Assembly: GCF_035581365.1 (NCBI RefSeq) | Contig: NZ_CP141590.1 | Location: 682,001-746,000 of the forward strand | From: Tsuneonella sp. CC-YZS046 | GTDB taxonomy: Bacteria > Pseudomonadota > Alphaproteobacteria > Sphingomonadales > Sphingomonadaceae | DNA length: 64,000 nucleotides | Reading direction: 5' to 3' | Shown here: one piece after another, positions 26,585 through 35,477 of the stretch | How the letters are laid out: every line of letters starts with the position of its first letter | Numbering within the stretch: the stretch's first letter is position 1 | Notes under the pieces: model-generated | The model's database searches: none | Told to the model about the DNA's origin: nothing | What the model saw: the letters and a program-made list of their open reading frames with translations, nothing else | Made by a program: the position numbers and the translations under genes

Positions 26585-27502
26585 ATGAGCCATTTCGAAG
26601 AAAAGGATTATCTGCGTCATTCGCCCGATGAATCGGGCAAGATGCGGGATTCGCTGTTCTGGCAAACCATGTTCGGCGAGGAGCAGCTGGGCTTCCAGGC
26701 CTATCTGTATGTGACAGCCAAGGGGAAAGCCGGCTTCAACGTCATCCTCTGGGGCGAAGGCAAGCCCCTGGGCTTCGACCGCACGGAGGGCGAAATCCCG
26801 CAGGGCATGGATTTCGACGATTTTCAGCTGGGCAGCCTGTCCTTGCAGAACACGGGGCTGGGTGCGCCTGCGCGGCTCGCCTATGACGGGGAGCGGATGA
26901 AGTTCGACTTCACCTTCACCGGCAGCCATGCGCCCTTCAGCTATCATGCCAATCCGGATGGCCTGCCGCAGTGGATGGCGCGCAACAGGTTCGAGCAGGG
27001 CGGGCGGATCAAGGGTTGGATCGAGGCCAAGGGCAAGCGGCTGGAGTTCGACCAGCCCGGCCATCGCGATCACAGTTGGGGCAACCGCAACTGGGGAATG
27101 CCCCAGCACTGGAAATGGTTCTGCGCCTATACGCCCGATGGCTCGATTACCTTGAACGGCTGGATCTGGATCGCGCGGGGCGAGATGGGCTGCGCCGGCT
27201 TCGTGCATCGCGATGGGCGGACGATTCCGGTTGCGACCATTCGCCAGAGCGCCAGATACGATCCCGACATGAGCCAGCGCAGGCTGGATGCGGTGCTGGT
27301 CGATGCGGAAGGGAAGGAAACCGCACTGGTGCTGGAACGCTTCGGACTGATCAAATTGCCGACTGGCGACAAGATCGGCACGGTTATTCAGGAAGCGGCC
27401 TGCTCCGCAACAATCGATGGCGTGGCGGGGCTTGGCCAGTTCGAGACGCAATGGCATCAATCCTATCTGGATCATCTTATCGAGACAGGTTCGACTGGAT
27501 GA
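26585..27502 (+). CDS. CrtC/AttH lipocalin-like protein (DUF7064/7065 type)
   Basis: A 305-residue soluble protein rich in Trp and strand-forming residues, with GHRDHSWGNRNWG about residue 160 and a WIWIARGEMGCAGF strand. The HRDHSWG signature is seen in CrtC/AttH-like and DUF7064/7065 proteins common in catabolic clusters of sphingomonads and actinobacteria; family recall is approximate. No signal peptide is visible. The start follows CAGGAGAGGCTC. It overlaps the next kinase-like gene in an ATGA junction. It may be a hydratase or a binding protein for a hydrophobic intermediate; function is unproven. Confidence 0.6.
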   Translation: MSHFEEKDYLRHSPDESGKMRDSLFWQTMFGEEQLGFQAYLYVTAKGKAGFNVILWGEGKPLGFDRTEGEIPQGMDFDDFQLGSLSLQNTGLGAPARLAYDGERMKFDFTFTGSHAPFSYHANPDGLPQWMARNRFEQGGRIKGWIEAKGKRLEFDQPGHRDHSWGNRNWGMPQHWKWFCAYTPDGSITLNGWIWIARGEMGCAGFVHRDGRTIPVATIRQSARYDPDMSQRRLDAVLVDAEGKETALVLERFGLIKLPTGDKIGTVIQEAACSATIDGVAGLGQFETQWHQSYLDHLIETGSTG

Positions 27503-28515
27503 GCTGGCAATGGGATGACGAAACGCTTACCGGCCTGGCCCGCATTCTTGGCGAGCTTGGCCTGGCGGGTGACGGGAATTTGCGGCCGGTTCCCATTGGG
27601 GATGGCCACTCCAACCTGACATACCGGATCGAGGGGGCATCCAGTCCCCTGGTTCTACGCCGTCCGCCTCCGCCGCCATTTCCCCCCGGCTCCAATGACG
27701 TGAAGCGCGAAGCGCGGATTCTGTCGGCGCTTGCGGGCAGCGGAGTGCCGGTGCCGGAAGTGCATGTGGTGGTCGACGCTGGCGAATTGCTGGACGTTCC
27801 GTTTTACGTGATGAGCCTGGTGGACGGCGATGTCGTCACCACGCAAATGCCTCAGCGCTTCGCACGGCCCGAGCAGGCCCGAGCGATGGGATTCGAGCAG
27901 GTCGATGTCATTTCTCGCCTCCATTCCGTCGACTGGCGCGGAGTAGGCCTTGAAACGCTTGGGCGCCCTGAGGGATTCAACGCGCGCCATCTTGCGCGGC
28001 TTTCGTCTCTGGTCCGGGACGCGGAAGGCAGCCTCTTCCCCGAATTCGCGCCAATCCACGCTTGGCTTGAGGCCTATTGCCCGGTCGAGAGCGGCGCCGC
28101 GCTGATCCATAATGATTGCCGGATCGGCAATGTGATCTGGGCGCCGGGCGAAACTCCGCGTATCGCGGCGGTGCTGGATTGGGAATTGGCGACCATCGGC
28201 GATCCGCTGATGGATTTCGCCTATGTGGTGGCTTCGCTCCCCCGCGAAGGGCGGTCACGCACCCCGGTGCAGGATCTGGCGACGGCCTGCCTTGCCGAAG
28301 GCTTTCCGGATACTTCGGAACTGGCCGGCCGGTATCGCGAGGATACCGGAGCCGATCTCAGCAATCTTGGCTGGTTCCTGGCGATGGTGAACTGGAAGCT
28401 GGCCGCCCTTTATGCCTATTCGCGGCGCAAGGGCGACGATCCCTATTTCGACGATGACAGCCATGTCGCCCGCTTTCTGGCGGAAGCGGCTCATCATGCG
28501 GGGCTGCCGGCCTGA
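27499..28515 (+). CDS. APH-family phosphotransferase (ACAD10/LvaA-like)
   Basis: A 338-residue protein-kinase-like fold enzyme. The catalytic loop reads ALIHNDCRIGNVIW (HxDxxxxN) and the metal motif is AVLDWELATIGDPLMDFAY, the pattern of the ACAD10 N-terminal domain and LvaA (4-hydroxyvaleryl-CoA kinase). The Gly of the usual HGD is Asn here. It begins in an ATGA overlap with the CrtC-like gene. It probably phosphorylates a hydroxyacyl-CoA so that the hydroxyl can be eliminated, which would suit hydroxy acids from lactone opening. Substrate unknown. Confidence 0.78.
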   Translation: MSWQWDDETLTGLARILGELGLAGDGNLRPVPIGDGHSNLTYRIEGASSPLVLRRPPPPPFPPGSNDVKREARILSALAGSGVPVPEVHVVVDAGELLDVPFYVMSLVDGDVVTTQMPQRFARPEQARAMGFEQVDVISRLHSVDWRGVGLETLGRPEGFNARHLARLSSLVRDAEGSLFPEFAPIHAWLEAYCPVESGAALIHNDCRIGNVIWAPGETPRIAAVLDWELATIGDPLMDFAYVVASLPREGRSRTPVQDLATACLAEGFPDTSELAGRYREDTGADLSNLGWFLAMVNWKLAALYAYSRRKGDDPYFDDDSHVARFLAEAAHHAGLPA

Positions 28516-28544
28516 GGGTATAATCCCGGGCAAAACGCCGGGGG

Positions 28545-30164
28545 TCAGCTCGTTTCCAGATCGTTCAGCGCGTTGCCATGCCGGTCCCGGATCACCTTCT
28601 TGTCGATCTTGCCGGTGGCCGTCATCGGGACGGGTTCGAAGAAGATCCGATCCGGCATCCACCATTTGGCGATCCGGGCTTCGAGATAGGCGCGCACGCT
28701 GTCTTCGGAAAGCTCCACTCCGTCATGCGCCTCGATCAGCATGATCGGCCGTTCTTCCCACTTTGGATGATAGACGCCGGCGACCGCGGCCACCTTTACC
28801 CCCGGGCAGCCTGCCGCGGTGTTTTCCAGGTCGATCGAGCTGATCCATTCCCCGCCGGATTTGATCACGTCCTTCTTGCGGTCGGTGATCCGCATGAAGC
28901 CCAGTTCGTCGATGGTTGAAATATCGCCGGTATCGAACCAGCCATCGGCGTCGCAGGCGCTCTTGTCGGTCCGGTAATAGCGTTCCAGCACCCATGGGCC
29001 GCGAACCATCAGCGCCCCGGAAGCCTCGCCATCATGAGGCAGTTCGTTGCCTTCCTCATCGACGATCTTCATCTCGATGCCGAACATCATCCGGCCCTGA
29101 CGAGTCCAGATCTGTTCCAGCTCGGCGTCGCGCCCCCGCTCCGCAAGGGCAGGGGTGGAGGTGGCGACCACCCCCAATGGGCAGGTTTCGGTCATGCCCC
29201 AGATTTGCTGGACGGTGACGCCAAGCTTGTCGAAGGCGACCGCCATGTCGCGCGGAACGGCCGATCCGCCGATGATGACGCGCTGCAAGGTGCCCGGCGA
29301 ACCGCCGGTGCGCTCCAGATGATCCAGATACATGGTCCAGATCGTCGGCACCCCGCCGGAGAAGGTGACGCCTTCATCCTCGATCAGCTTCTGCAGGCTT
29401 GCGCCATCGAACTTGTCGCAGGGGAAGACGAATTTCACGCCATTGATCGGCCCGGCGAAGGGCAGGCCCCAGGCGGTTGCGTGGTAGAGCGACTGGCACG
29501 GCATCACCACGTCGAAAGCGGAAAAGCCTAACGCACCGCTGAGGCCGGCCGCGAAGCCGTGGAGAACTACCGAACGGTGGGTGTAGAGAACGCCCTTCGG
29601 GTCGCCGGTCGTTCCCGAAGTGTAGCACAGGAACGCGGCGGTGTTTTCATCGAATACCGGCCATTTGTAGCTTTCCGGTTGCCCGGCTATCAGATCCTCA
29701 TAGCCCTCGTAGCCGTCGAGCGTGCGCTCGCTGTCGGTCAGCAGTATCACCTTTTCGACAGTGCTGAGTTCGTCGCGGATACGCTCGTAGATCGGCACCA
29801 TGTTCCGGTCGAGCAGCAGGACCCGGCTGCCCGCATGGTTGATGGTGTAGATCAGATGGTCGTCCGGCAGGCGGGGATTGGCGGTATGGACCACAAGCCC
29901 CATGCCCGGCGCGGCATAGAACAGTTCGAAATGGCGGTGCGTATTCCACGAGAGGGTGCTGATCCGGTCGCCCGCCTTCAAGCCCAGGCCTGCGAGCATA
30001 TGCGCCGCTTGCGCCACGCGCCGCATGGTGCCGGCATAGTCGCTGCGCCAGATCGGCTCGTCCACATTCTTCGACACGATTTCCCGCGTGCCGTGCGCCG
30101 TCGCGGCAAAGCGGAGTATATCGATGATCGCCAGGGGGCGATCCTGCATCAGTCCCGGCAGCAT
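28545..30164 (-). CDS. AMP-forming acyl-CoA synthetase
   Basis: A 539-residue ANL-superfamily ligase. Motifs include [43 protein letters not shown] and the C-terminal [10 protein letters not shown] with the catalytic Lys. ATG 30164 was preferred to GTG 30170 because GGGAGAG lies 5-8 bases upstream. It is the last gene of the reverse ring-cleavage operon, 12 bp after the hydrolase, so it may activate the acid released by that hydrolase (isobutyrate if the substrate is p-cumate). Related to the synthetase at 22934. Confidence 0.88.
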   Translation of the reverse strand: MLPGLMQDRPLAIIDILRFAATAHGTREIVSKNVDEPIWRSDYAGTMRRVAQAAHMLAGLGLKAGDRISTLSWNTHRHFELFYAAPGMGLVVHTANPRLPDDHLIYTINHAGSRVLLLDRNMVPIYERIRDELSTVEKVILLTDSERTLDGYEGYEDLIAGQPESYKWPVFDENTAAFLCYTSGTTGDPKGVLYTHRSVVLHGFAAGLSGALGFSAFDVVMPCQSLYHATAWGLPFAGPINGVKFVFPCDKFDGASLQKLIEDEGVTFSGGVPTIWTMYLDHLERTGGSPGTLQRVIIGGSAVPRDMAVAFDKLGVTVQQIWGMTETCPLGVVATSTPALAERGRDAELEQIWTRQGRMMFGIEMKIVDEEGNELPHDGEASGALMVRGPWVLERYYRTDKSACDADGWFDTGDISTIDELGFMRITDRKKDVIKSGGEWISSIDLENTAAGCPGVKVAAVAGVYHPKWEERPIMLIEAHDGVELSEDSVRAYLEARIAKWWMPDRIFFEPVPMTATGKIDKKVIRDRHGNALNDLETS

Positions 30165-30176
30165 TCCCACTCTCCC

Positions 30177-31013
30177 TTACAGCGCGATGCGCTTGAGGAA
30201 CGGGATGACCAGTTCCACGAAGCGCTCGCGCATTTCGATCTGCGTCCAGTGTCCGCAATTTCCGAAAACATGCAACTCGCTATTGGGAATGACTTCATTG
30301 AAACGGATCGAGCGTTCGACCGGGACGATCACGTCTTCGCGTCCATGAACGATCAGCGTCGGGTGCGGCATCGCACTCAGCTTGTCATCGCTGGTGGACA
30401 GCTCCGTCAGCCAGCGCTGGCGCGGCCCCGGAAACAGGCTGGAATATTTCTCATGCGCGCCCGGCCGGATGCTGGCCTCGTAGCGGGAGCGGACGATTTC
30501 CTCCTTCACCAGGCTGGGGTCGTGGGCGAATGTCCGCATCAGTTCGCGCATGTTGTCGATGCTCGGCTCATAGCCCCAGACTTCCTGCAGGCCTTGGGTC
30601 ATCTGGAATTCCGCGCGGCCGGCCGAGCCCATCAGCACGATCCCGCCGACACGGTCCGGGTGTCGTGTTGCAAGCGCCAGGGTCAACGCCCCGCCATAGG
30701 AATTGCCGATGAAATGGGCCTTGGCGATACCCAGGGCATCCATGAAGCCGATCAGGTGAGCGACCCAGCGATCCATCGAGAAACCGTCGATGTCATCGGG
30801 AAAATCGGTGTAGCCGAAGCCCAGGGTGTCCGGTGCGTAACAATGGAAATGCTGAGAGAAATCAGGGATAACGCCCCGCCAGTTCGCATAGGCTGTCACC
30901 CCCGGGCCGGAGCCGTGGATAAGGATCAGCGGGGTTCCGCTGCCTGCGGTGATATAGTTGGTGCCGATGCCATTCACATCGACGTTCTGGCCGATTTCGG
31001 GATTGTCGCTCAC
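30177..31013 (-). CDS. meta-cleavage product hydrolase (CmtE/BphD/DmpD-like)
   Basis: A 278-residue alpha/beta hydrolase that would split the ring-fission product into 2-hydroxypentadienoate and an acid. Visible are LILIHGSGPGVTAYANWR (oxyanion hole), GNSYGGALTLALA (Ser nucleophile) and a C-terminal FGNCGHWTQIE with the catalytic His, all characteristic of the meta-cleavage group. It starts with GTG at 31013 behind GGAGAGACC. It lies between the SDR and acyl-CoA synthetase genes. Released acid identity depends on the substrate. Confidence 0.9.
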   Translation of the reverse strand: MSDNPEIGQNVDVNGIGTNYITAGSGTPLILIHGSGPGVTAYANWRGVIPDFSQHFHCYAPDTLGFGYTDFPDDIDGFSMDRWVAHLIGFMDALGIAKAHFIGNSYGGALTLALATRHPDRVGGIVLMGSAGRAEFQMTQGLQEVWGYEPSIDNMRELMRTFAHDPSLVKEEIVRSRYEASIRPGAHEKYSSLFPGPRQRWLTELSTSDDKLSAMPHPTLIVHGREDVIVPVERSIRFNEVIPNSELHVFGNCGHWTQIEMRERFVELVIPFLKRIAL

Positions 31014-31046
31014 GGTCTCTCCAAATCTTTCTTGTTCGAAATCTAC

Positions 31047-31802
31047 TTACAACATCGTGGTGCCGCCGTTGACGCTGATGACCTGACCCGTGACGAAAGC
31101 GGCTTCGTCCCTGGCGAGATAGGCCACCATCGAGGCGACTTCCTCCATCTTCGCGCCCCGGCCCATTGGAATGATCGAATAGACTTTCTCGATCATTTCG
31201 GGGTTCACGGCGCGGATATCCTCTACCTGCGGTGTATCGACCACGCAGGGCGCCACGGTGTTGACGGTGATGCCGTCGCGCGCGAATTCGCGCGCCAGGC
31301 CCGTGGTCATCCCATGCATGCCGCCCTTGGCCGCATTATAGGCCGCATGATCGACGAGGCCATTGCGAACGCTGTCCGCCCCGAGATTGATGATGCGGCC
31401 CCATCCTGCGGCCTTCATGTGGGGAAGGGCATGCCAGCTGCACCAGATGGCTGTCCAGAGGTTGCGGTCGACCGTTTCCACCAGGGTTTCCGGCGTATGG
31501 TCGAGAAACGGCCGCAGAATACCGCCGCCCGCATTGTTCACCAGAATATCGATCCGCCCGAAGCGCTCCACAGTCTGCGCGATCAGCCTGCCTGCGACTT
31601 CCTCGCTTGCGAGATTGCCGCCGAAGGCGATGGCGTCGGCCGCGCCGATGTCATCAGCCGCGGCACGGGCGTTTTCTTCGTGCAGATCGGTCAGCACGAT
31701 CCGCGCGCCTTCATCGTGAAGCCGCTTGCCGATGGCCTTGCCGATGCCCCGTCCGGCGCCCGTCACGACCGCTATTTTTCCCCGCAACGCGCCCTCAGCC
31801 AT
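31047..31802 (-). CDS. short-chain dehydrogenase, candidate cis-dihydrodiol dehydrogenase
   Basis: A 251-residue SDR. The cofactor motif is TGAGRGIG (about residues 15-22), the NNAG is at about 90, and the catalytic Tyr-Lys is in AAYNAAKGG. The ATG at 31802 overlaps the extradiol dioxygenase stop by 8 bp; a longer in-frame form to 31907 would lie inside that gene. Between dioxygenase and hydrolase genes it most likely re-aromatises the cis-dihydrodiol from the Rieske dioxygenase to a catechol, as CmtB does. The usual catalytic Ser region reads INLGADSVRNG. Confidence 0.86.
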   Translation of the reverse strand: MAEGALRGKIAVVTGAGRGIGKAIGKRLHDEGARIVLTDLHEENARAAADDIGAADAIAFGGNLASEEVAGRLIAQTVERFGRIDILVNNAGGGILRPFLDHTPETLVETVDRNLWTAIWCSWHALPHMKAAGWGRIINLGADSVRNGLVDHAAYNAAKGGMHGMTTGLAREFARDGITVNTVAPCVVDTPQVEDIRAVNPEMIEKVYSIIPMGRGAKMEEVASMVAYLARDEAAFVTGQVISVNGGTTML

Positions 31803-32709
31803 GGTGTGCAAGGATCTTTCCGGTCTTGCCGAAGCGCGGGTCGGGCAGGCTGCCCCAGGTGTCGAGCACTTCCGGCTTGGGTTCGAGAATGCGAGGCTCA
31901 CGCCCACCCACTTCCTCGATCTCCTCCATGCCGAAACTGTATTCCACCGTCATCTGGTCGGGGTCGAGATAATAGATGAAGATGCTGGTCGAGGGCAGAT
32001 GCCGCCCCGGACCGAACACGATCGGGACATCGGCTTTCTTCATCCGGTTCATTGCCCGGCCGACATCGTCGATATCGGTGACCATGAAGTTGATATGATT
32101 GAGATTGTCCCTTTCGCCCTGCAGCAATGCGAAGGTGTGATGAAGCGAATTGGGCCATGCGCGAATGAAGGCGATGCGGCCGGGGACATGATCGGAGATG
32201 GCAAAGCCCAGATCCTCGATCCAGAATTTATGCGCCTTCGAGTAATCCGCGACATTCAGCACGACATGGCCCAGCCGGGCGATCCTGGCGACGGTCGGCT
32301 CGAAAGCGTCCGGCGCGATTTCCTGGCCCACATAGAAATCGACCAGCAGGTTCGTGTCCGGATTGACGAAGGTGAAGCCGGCTTCGACCTTGCGCGTGGC
32401 GCACTCGTCCGGCTGCGACCATTTCGGCGCATAGCCGAGCGTTTCGATATGCGTGAAGGCCTTGTCCAGTTCGGCGCGGCTTTCCAGTTCGAAGCCTACG
32501 GCCGCCAGGCCGGCTTCCGGCCCTTCGGTGAGGATCAGGTCGTAGGGCTTGTCGCTGCAGCGCAGCCAGACTTCGCCGTCAGGCCCGCTATCGCGCTTGA
32601 GGCCGACCAGATCTTCATAGAAGTGGATGGACGCCGCCAGATCCGTGACCTGAAGCCGGGCATAGCCCAGACGGGAATAGCGGATCGGGTGCTGGGTGGT
32701 CTGGGTCAT
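31795..32709 (-). CDS. extradiol ring-cleavage dioxygenase (VOC superfamily)
   Basis: A 304-residue type I extradiol dioxygenase built of two VOC modules. Candidate Fe(II) ligands are a His in LGHVVLNVAD, a His in NHINFMVTDIDD and a Glu in MTVEYSFG. The N-terminal module begins YARLQVTDLAASIHFYEDLVGL. ATG 32709 follows GGGGAATTTTCT and was preferred to GTG 32727. It should cleave the catechol made by the SDR; CmtC-like action on a dihydroxylated carboxyarene is the model. Confidence 0.88.
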   Translation of the reverse strand: MTQTTQHPIRYSRLGYARLQVTDLAASIHFYEDLVGLKRDSGPDGEVWLRCSDKPYDLILTEGPEAGLAAVGFELESRAELDKAFTHIETLGYAPKWSQPDECATRKVEAGFTFVNPDTNLLVDFYVGQEIAPDAFEPTVARIARLGHVVLNVADYSKAHKFWIEDLGFAISDHVPGRIAFIRAWPNSLHHTFALLQGERDNLNHINFMVTDIDDVGRAMNRMKKADVPIVFGPGRHLPSTSIFIYYLDPDQMTVEYSFGMEEIEEVGGREPRILEPKPEVLDTWGSLPDPRFGKTGKILAHHG

Positions 32710-32723
32710 AGAAAATTCCCCAT

Positions 32724-33239
32724 TCACAGAATGATGCTGATGCGCGCGTGTGGGCGCAGGGCTTCCATATCCAGAACGCAGGTTTTCTTCTGGATCTTCA
32801 GTTCGCCATCGCGTTCGACTATCTCGTAGAGATAATGGCCTACGAAGATGTCGTGGGTTATGTCCTTCGCGCGCGAAGCCATGAAACTTGCCTTGGCGCG
32901 GATGATGCCGTCATCCCTGTGCGCGATGACATTGCCGACCATGTGGCGGACCTTGGAGCGCGGCCATTCGCTGTGCGCCCCCTGGCTTTTTAGGCGAATG
33001 ACTCGCTCTTCCATGCGGTTGCGGTCATCGATCACATAGAACAGCGAGGTATCGGGGCTGGCGGTGTCGCCGTCCACATCGCTGGGCGGCACGTAATAAT
33101 GCGCGTCCTCGGTGTAGAGAGTGAGCCATTCGTCCAGCTTCCAGCTGTCCAGCAGGTCGGCTTCGCGGATAAGAAGGTTCTCGACCTGCAATCGCAGCAA
33201 GGTGGCCTCGTCGATCGTGCGTTCCATCGTCAGGCTCAT
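32724..33239 (-). CDS. aromatic-ring-hydroxylating dioxygenase beta subunit
   Basis: A 171-residue small subunit of the NTF2-like fold (family SnoaL/ring_hydroxyl_B). Typical segments are LDSWKLDEWLTLYTEDAHYYVP and RMEERVIRLKSQGAHSEWPRS. It supports the alpha3beta3 hexamer and has no redox centre. Its start overlaps the alpha-subunit stop (33236-33239) and its stop precedes the extradiol dioxygenase start by 14 bp. Confidence 0.9.
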   Translation of the reverse strand: MSLTMERTIDEATLLRLQVENLLIREADLLDSWKLDEWLTLYTEDAHYYVPPSDVDGDTASPDTSLFYVIDDRNRMEERVIRLKSQGAHSEWPRSKVRHMVGNVIAHRDDGIIRAKASFMASRAKDITHDIFVGHYLYEIVERDGELKIQKKTCVLDMEALRPHARISIIL

Positions 33240-34498
33240 CCTTCATACTCCGTCAAGCGGCGTTCCCACTCGATCCAGAAAGCGCGCATCTGCATTTCGT
33301 CGTCGTAGGATGGGGCGCCGTCGCGTGCCATGCCCTTGGAAATATCGTTGTAGAGGCCGGTATCTCCGACCGCGTAGCCGATCTGGCATTTCTCGATCGC
33401 CTCGACATCGTCAGGCGTGGCGAAGCCGCCGGGGCCGAGGAATTCGGTGAAATTGAACAGACGGTATTTGCGCAGCCATTCGCTTTCCTCCTTGGGAGCA
33501 AGCGCCCAGGCATTCACCTCCATGTAATTCGCCGCGGTGGGGAAGAAAGTGCGCACCGTAATCGCCATGATGTCGTTGATGACGAGATTGGGAAAAATCA
33601 CCATGTTCCGATTCTTGCGCGCAAGGCGTTCCGCGCGGGCCTCGCCCAGGCGCGCGACCAGTTCGCCGTAGATCCTGTCGATCTCCACCTTGCCTTCTTC
33701 GCCCCAGAGCGGAACCCAGCTTGCGATAGGGCGGCCCCATGGCGCGCCATATTCGATCACCGCATGGCCTTTCTTGAGATCGATGCCCGTGCCTTCCAGC
33801 GGGGTCGCGCCCAGCGCGCCATTGGCGTTCTTGAGATATTCGAGATAGGTCGAATGAGTGCAGGCGGCGTGATACCCGTCGAAGCTGTTTTCGGCGAGCA
33901 GCTTCCAGTTCCCGCGAATGGCATATTCCTGGGTGCCGCCCACCACCGTCATGCCCGAGGCGCTGTGCTGGGAGACAAGGTCGATATAATCGCCCGCGTC
34001 CGCCAGATAAGTGTCCAGATCCTCGCCATCCTGGGCGAAGCTGATGAAGAAGAAGTCGCCCCGACGCGCCAGGCGTGGGACATGGGTCATCTGCTTCTGC
34101 GGGTCCTGCTTGAACCCCTTGGCATAGCCGGAGGCGCCGGGCAGCGTCATCAGGTGGCCATCCGCGCCGAAGGTCCAGCCGTGATACATGCACATGAAGG
34201 CGGGCGATTTGCCGTGGCGCTCACGGCAAACCATCGCACCGCGATGCGGACATGAATTGAACAGCGCATGGAATTCGCCTGCCCGGTCACGTGTGAACAG
34301 GATGGGCCGGCGTGCGACCGTGCGGGTTACGAAATTGCCCGGTTCCGGCAGTTCGGAAGCATGGCCGAGATAGAGCCAGCAGCGATTGAAAATCGCCTGA
34401 TATTCCTTCTCGAAAATCGCCGGGTCCGTGAAAGCGCGACGAGGCACAAGAAATTGCGACTTGTCGACATCATTGATAATCCGCGTTTCGAAGCCCAT
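33236..34498 (-). CDS. Rieske aromatic-ring-hydroxylating dioxygenase alpha subunit
   Basis: A 420-residue catalytic subunit that adds both atoms of O2 to an aromatic ring. The Rieske 2Fe-2S ligands are Cys83, His85, Cys103 and His106 (CPHRG and CMYHGW). The mononuclear iron site is ENSFDGYHAACTH, with His210 and His215 and the bridging Asp207. ATG 34498 (MGFETRII) follows AGGATGTGTG and was preferred to the extended frame. It heads the reverse operon, divergent from the hydratase operon. No ferredoxin or reductase gene adjoins it, unlike the cmt operon. The substrate may be p-cumate or another substituted benzoate. Confidence 0.92.
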   Translation of the reverse strand: MGFETRIINDVDKSQFLVPRRAFTDPAIFEKEYQAIFNRCWLYLGHASELPEPGNFVTRTVARRPILFTRDRAGEFHALFNSCPHRGAMVCRERHGKSPAFMCMYHGWTFGADGHLMTLPGASGYAKGFKQDPQKQMTHVPRLARRGDFFFISFAQDGEDLDTYLADAGDYIDLVSQHSASGMTVVGGTQEYAIRGNWKLLAENSFDGYHAACTHSTYLEYLKNANGALGATPLEGTGIDLKKGHAVIEYGAPWGRPIASWVPLWGEEGKVEIDRIYGELVARLGEARAERLARKNRNMVIFPNLVINDIMAITVRTFFPTAANYMEVNAWALAPKEESEWLRKYRLFNFTEFLGPGGFATPDDVEAIEKCQIGYAVGDTGLYNDISKGMARDGAPSYDDEMQMRAFWIEWERRLTEYEG

Positions 34499-34565
34499 CA
34501 CACATCCTCTTGAACGATCATTATTGCCGGCAACGTTTGGTGCCCGACAAGATGGCCATTGAAAG

Positions 34566-34607
34566 ATACCGAGCGCTTGGTATGTAAAATGCACCGGCTG
34601 CTGTCAA
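34566..34607 (-). promoter_or_regulatory. promoter and operator of the ring-cleavage operon
   Basis: On the reverse strand TTGACA (34602-34607) lies 15-17 bases from a weak -10 (TACATA or CATACC). The -10 is covered by ATACCGAGCGCTTGGTAT (34566-34583), an 18-bp palindrome with one mismatched pair. It sits between the two divergent operons, so one repressor, perhaps TetR-type, could control both. Confidence 0.5.
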
Positions 34608-34688
34608 GTCAGATTCGTTGAGGCAGTCTGGACCCTTGTGGTCCTGGTTTGAAGCAAAAACGCCGTTTTCTGGCGGGAGAGAACGTTA

Positions 34689-35477
34689 ATGAGCGAAAAT
34701 TGGGAAATTGCCGCAATCAGGCTGCGCGAGGCATATCGCACCGGCCAGGTTGCGCCTCTCCGCGATCTGATCGAGCCGGCGGATGGCGAGGGCGCCTATG
34801 CGATCCAGGCCATCAATACGCGGCATTGGCAGGAAAGCGGCCGCAGGATCGTAGGCCGCAAGGTGGGCCTGACGGCAAAGGCCGTGCAGCAGCAACTGGG
34901 CGTCTCCCAGCCGGATTTCGGCATCCTGTTCGAGGATATGCGTGTCGCCAATGGCGGTGTCGCGGATGCCGGCAGATTTCTCCAGCCCAAGGCCGAGGCC
35001 GAAATCGCCCTGGTCCTCAAGGCTGACCTGCCGGAAGGAAGCGCGATCAGTCAGGATGACCTGGCCGCCTGCGTTGGCGAGGTGCGCGCCGCGATCGAAA
35101 TCGTCGATAGCCGTATCGCGGACTGGAAGATAAGTTTCGCCGATACGGTGTCGGACAACGGCTCGTCCGCCGCCTTCGTCCTGAGCGACGATGCCTTGGC
35201 GCTCGACGGCGCGGATCTCTACAGTTGCGGCATGGTGCTGGAACGGAACGGTGAGATCGCCTCGATCGGCGCGGGCGCCGCTTGCCTGGGCCATCCGCTT
35301 GCGGCGGCGACCTGGCTGGCCAATACTCTCCAGGGGCAGGGCGACCGCCTGCGCGTGGGCGACATCATTCTGACAGGAGCGCTTGGCCCCATGGTCGCGC
35401 TCCAGCCGGGCGACCATATTCGCGCGGTGGTGGGCGGCATCGGCGAAGTTTCCTTCTCATATGGCGAGCAGAAATGA
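34689..35477 (+). CDS. 2-hydroxypenta-2,4-dienoate (2-keto-4-pentenoate) hydratase
   Basis: A 262-residue enzyme of the fumarylacetoacetase-like fold that adds water to 2-hydroxypentadienoate, giving 4-hydroxy-2-oxovalerate. Landmarks are [36 protein letters not shown] and the [12 protein letters not shown] end. GGGAGAG lies 8 bases before the ATG. It is the first gene of the forward lower-pathway operon and overlaps the next gene by 4 bp (ATGA). Confidence 0.92.
   Translation: MSENWEIAAIRLREAYRTGQVAPLRDLIEPADGEGAYAIQAINTRHWQESGRRIVGRKVGLTAKAVQQQLGVSQPDFGILFEDMRVANGGVADAGRFLQPKAEAEIALVLKADLPEGSAISQDDLAACVGEVRAAIEIVDSRIADWKISFADTVSDNGSSAAFVLSDDALALDGADLYSCGMVLERNGEIASIGAGAACLGHPLAAATWLANTLQGQGDRLRVGDIILTGALGPMVALQPGDHIRAVVGGIGEVSFSYGEQK

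Noticed and set aside
29559-31979. 806-codon forward frame opposite the synthetase, hydrolase and SDR genes
   Set aside because: It spans three coupled reverse genes and has no recognisable domain.
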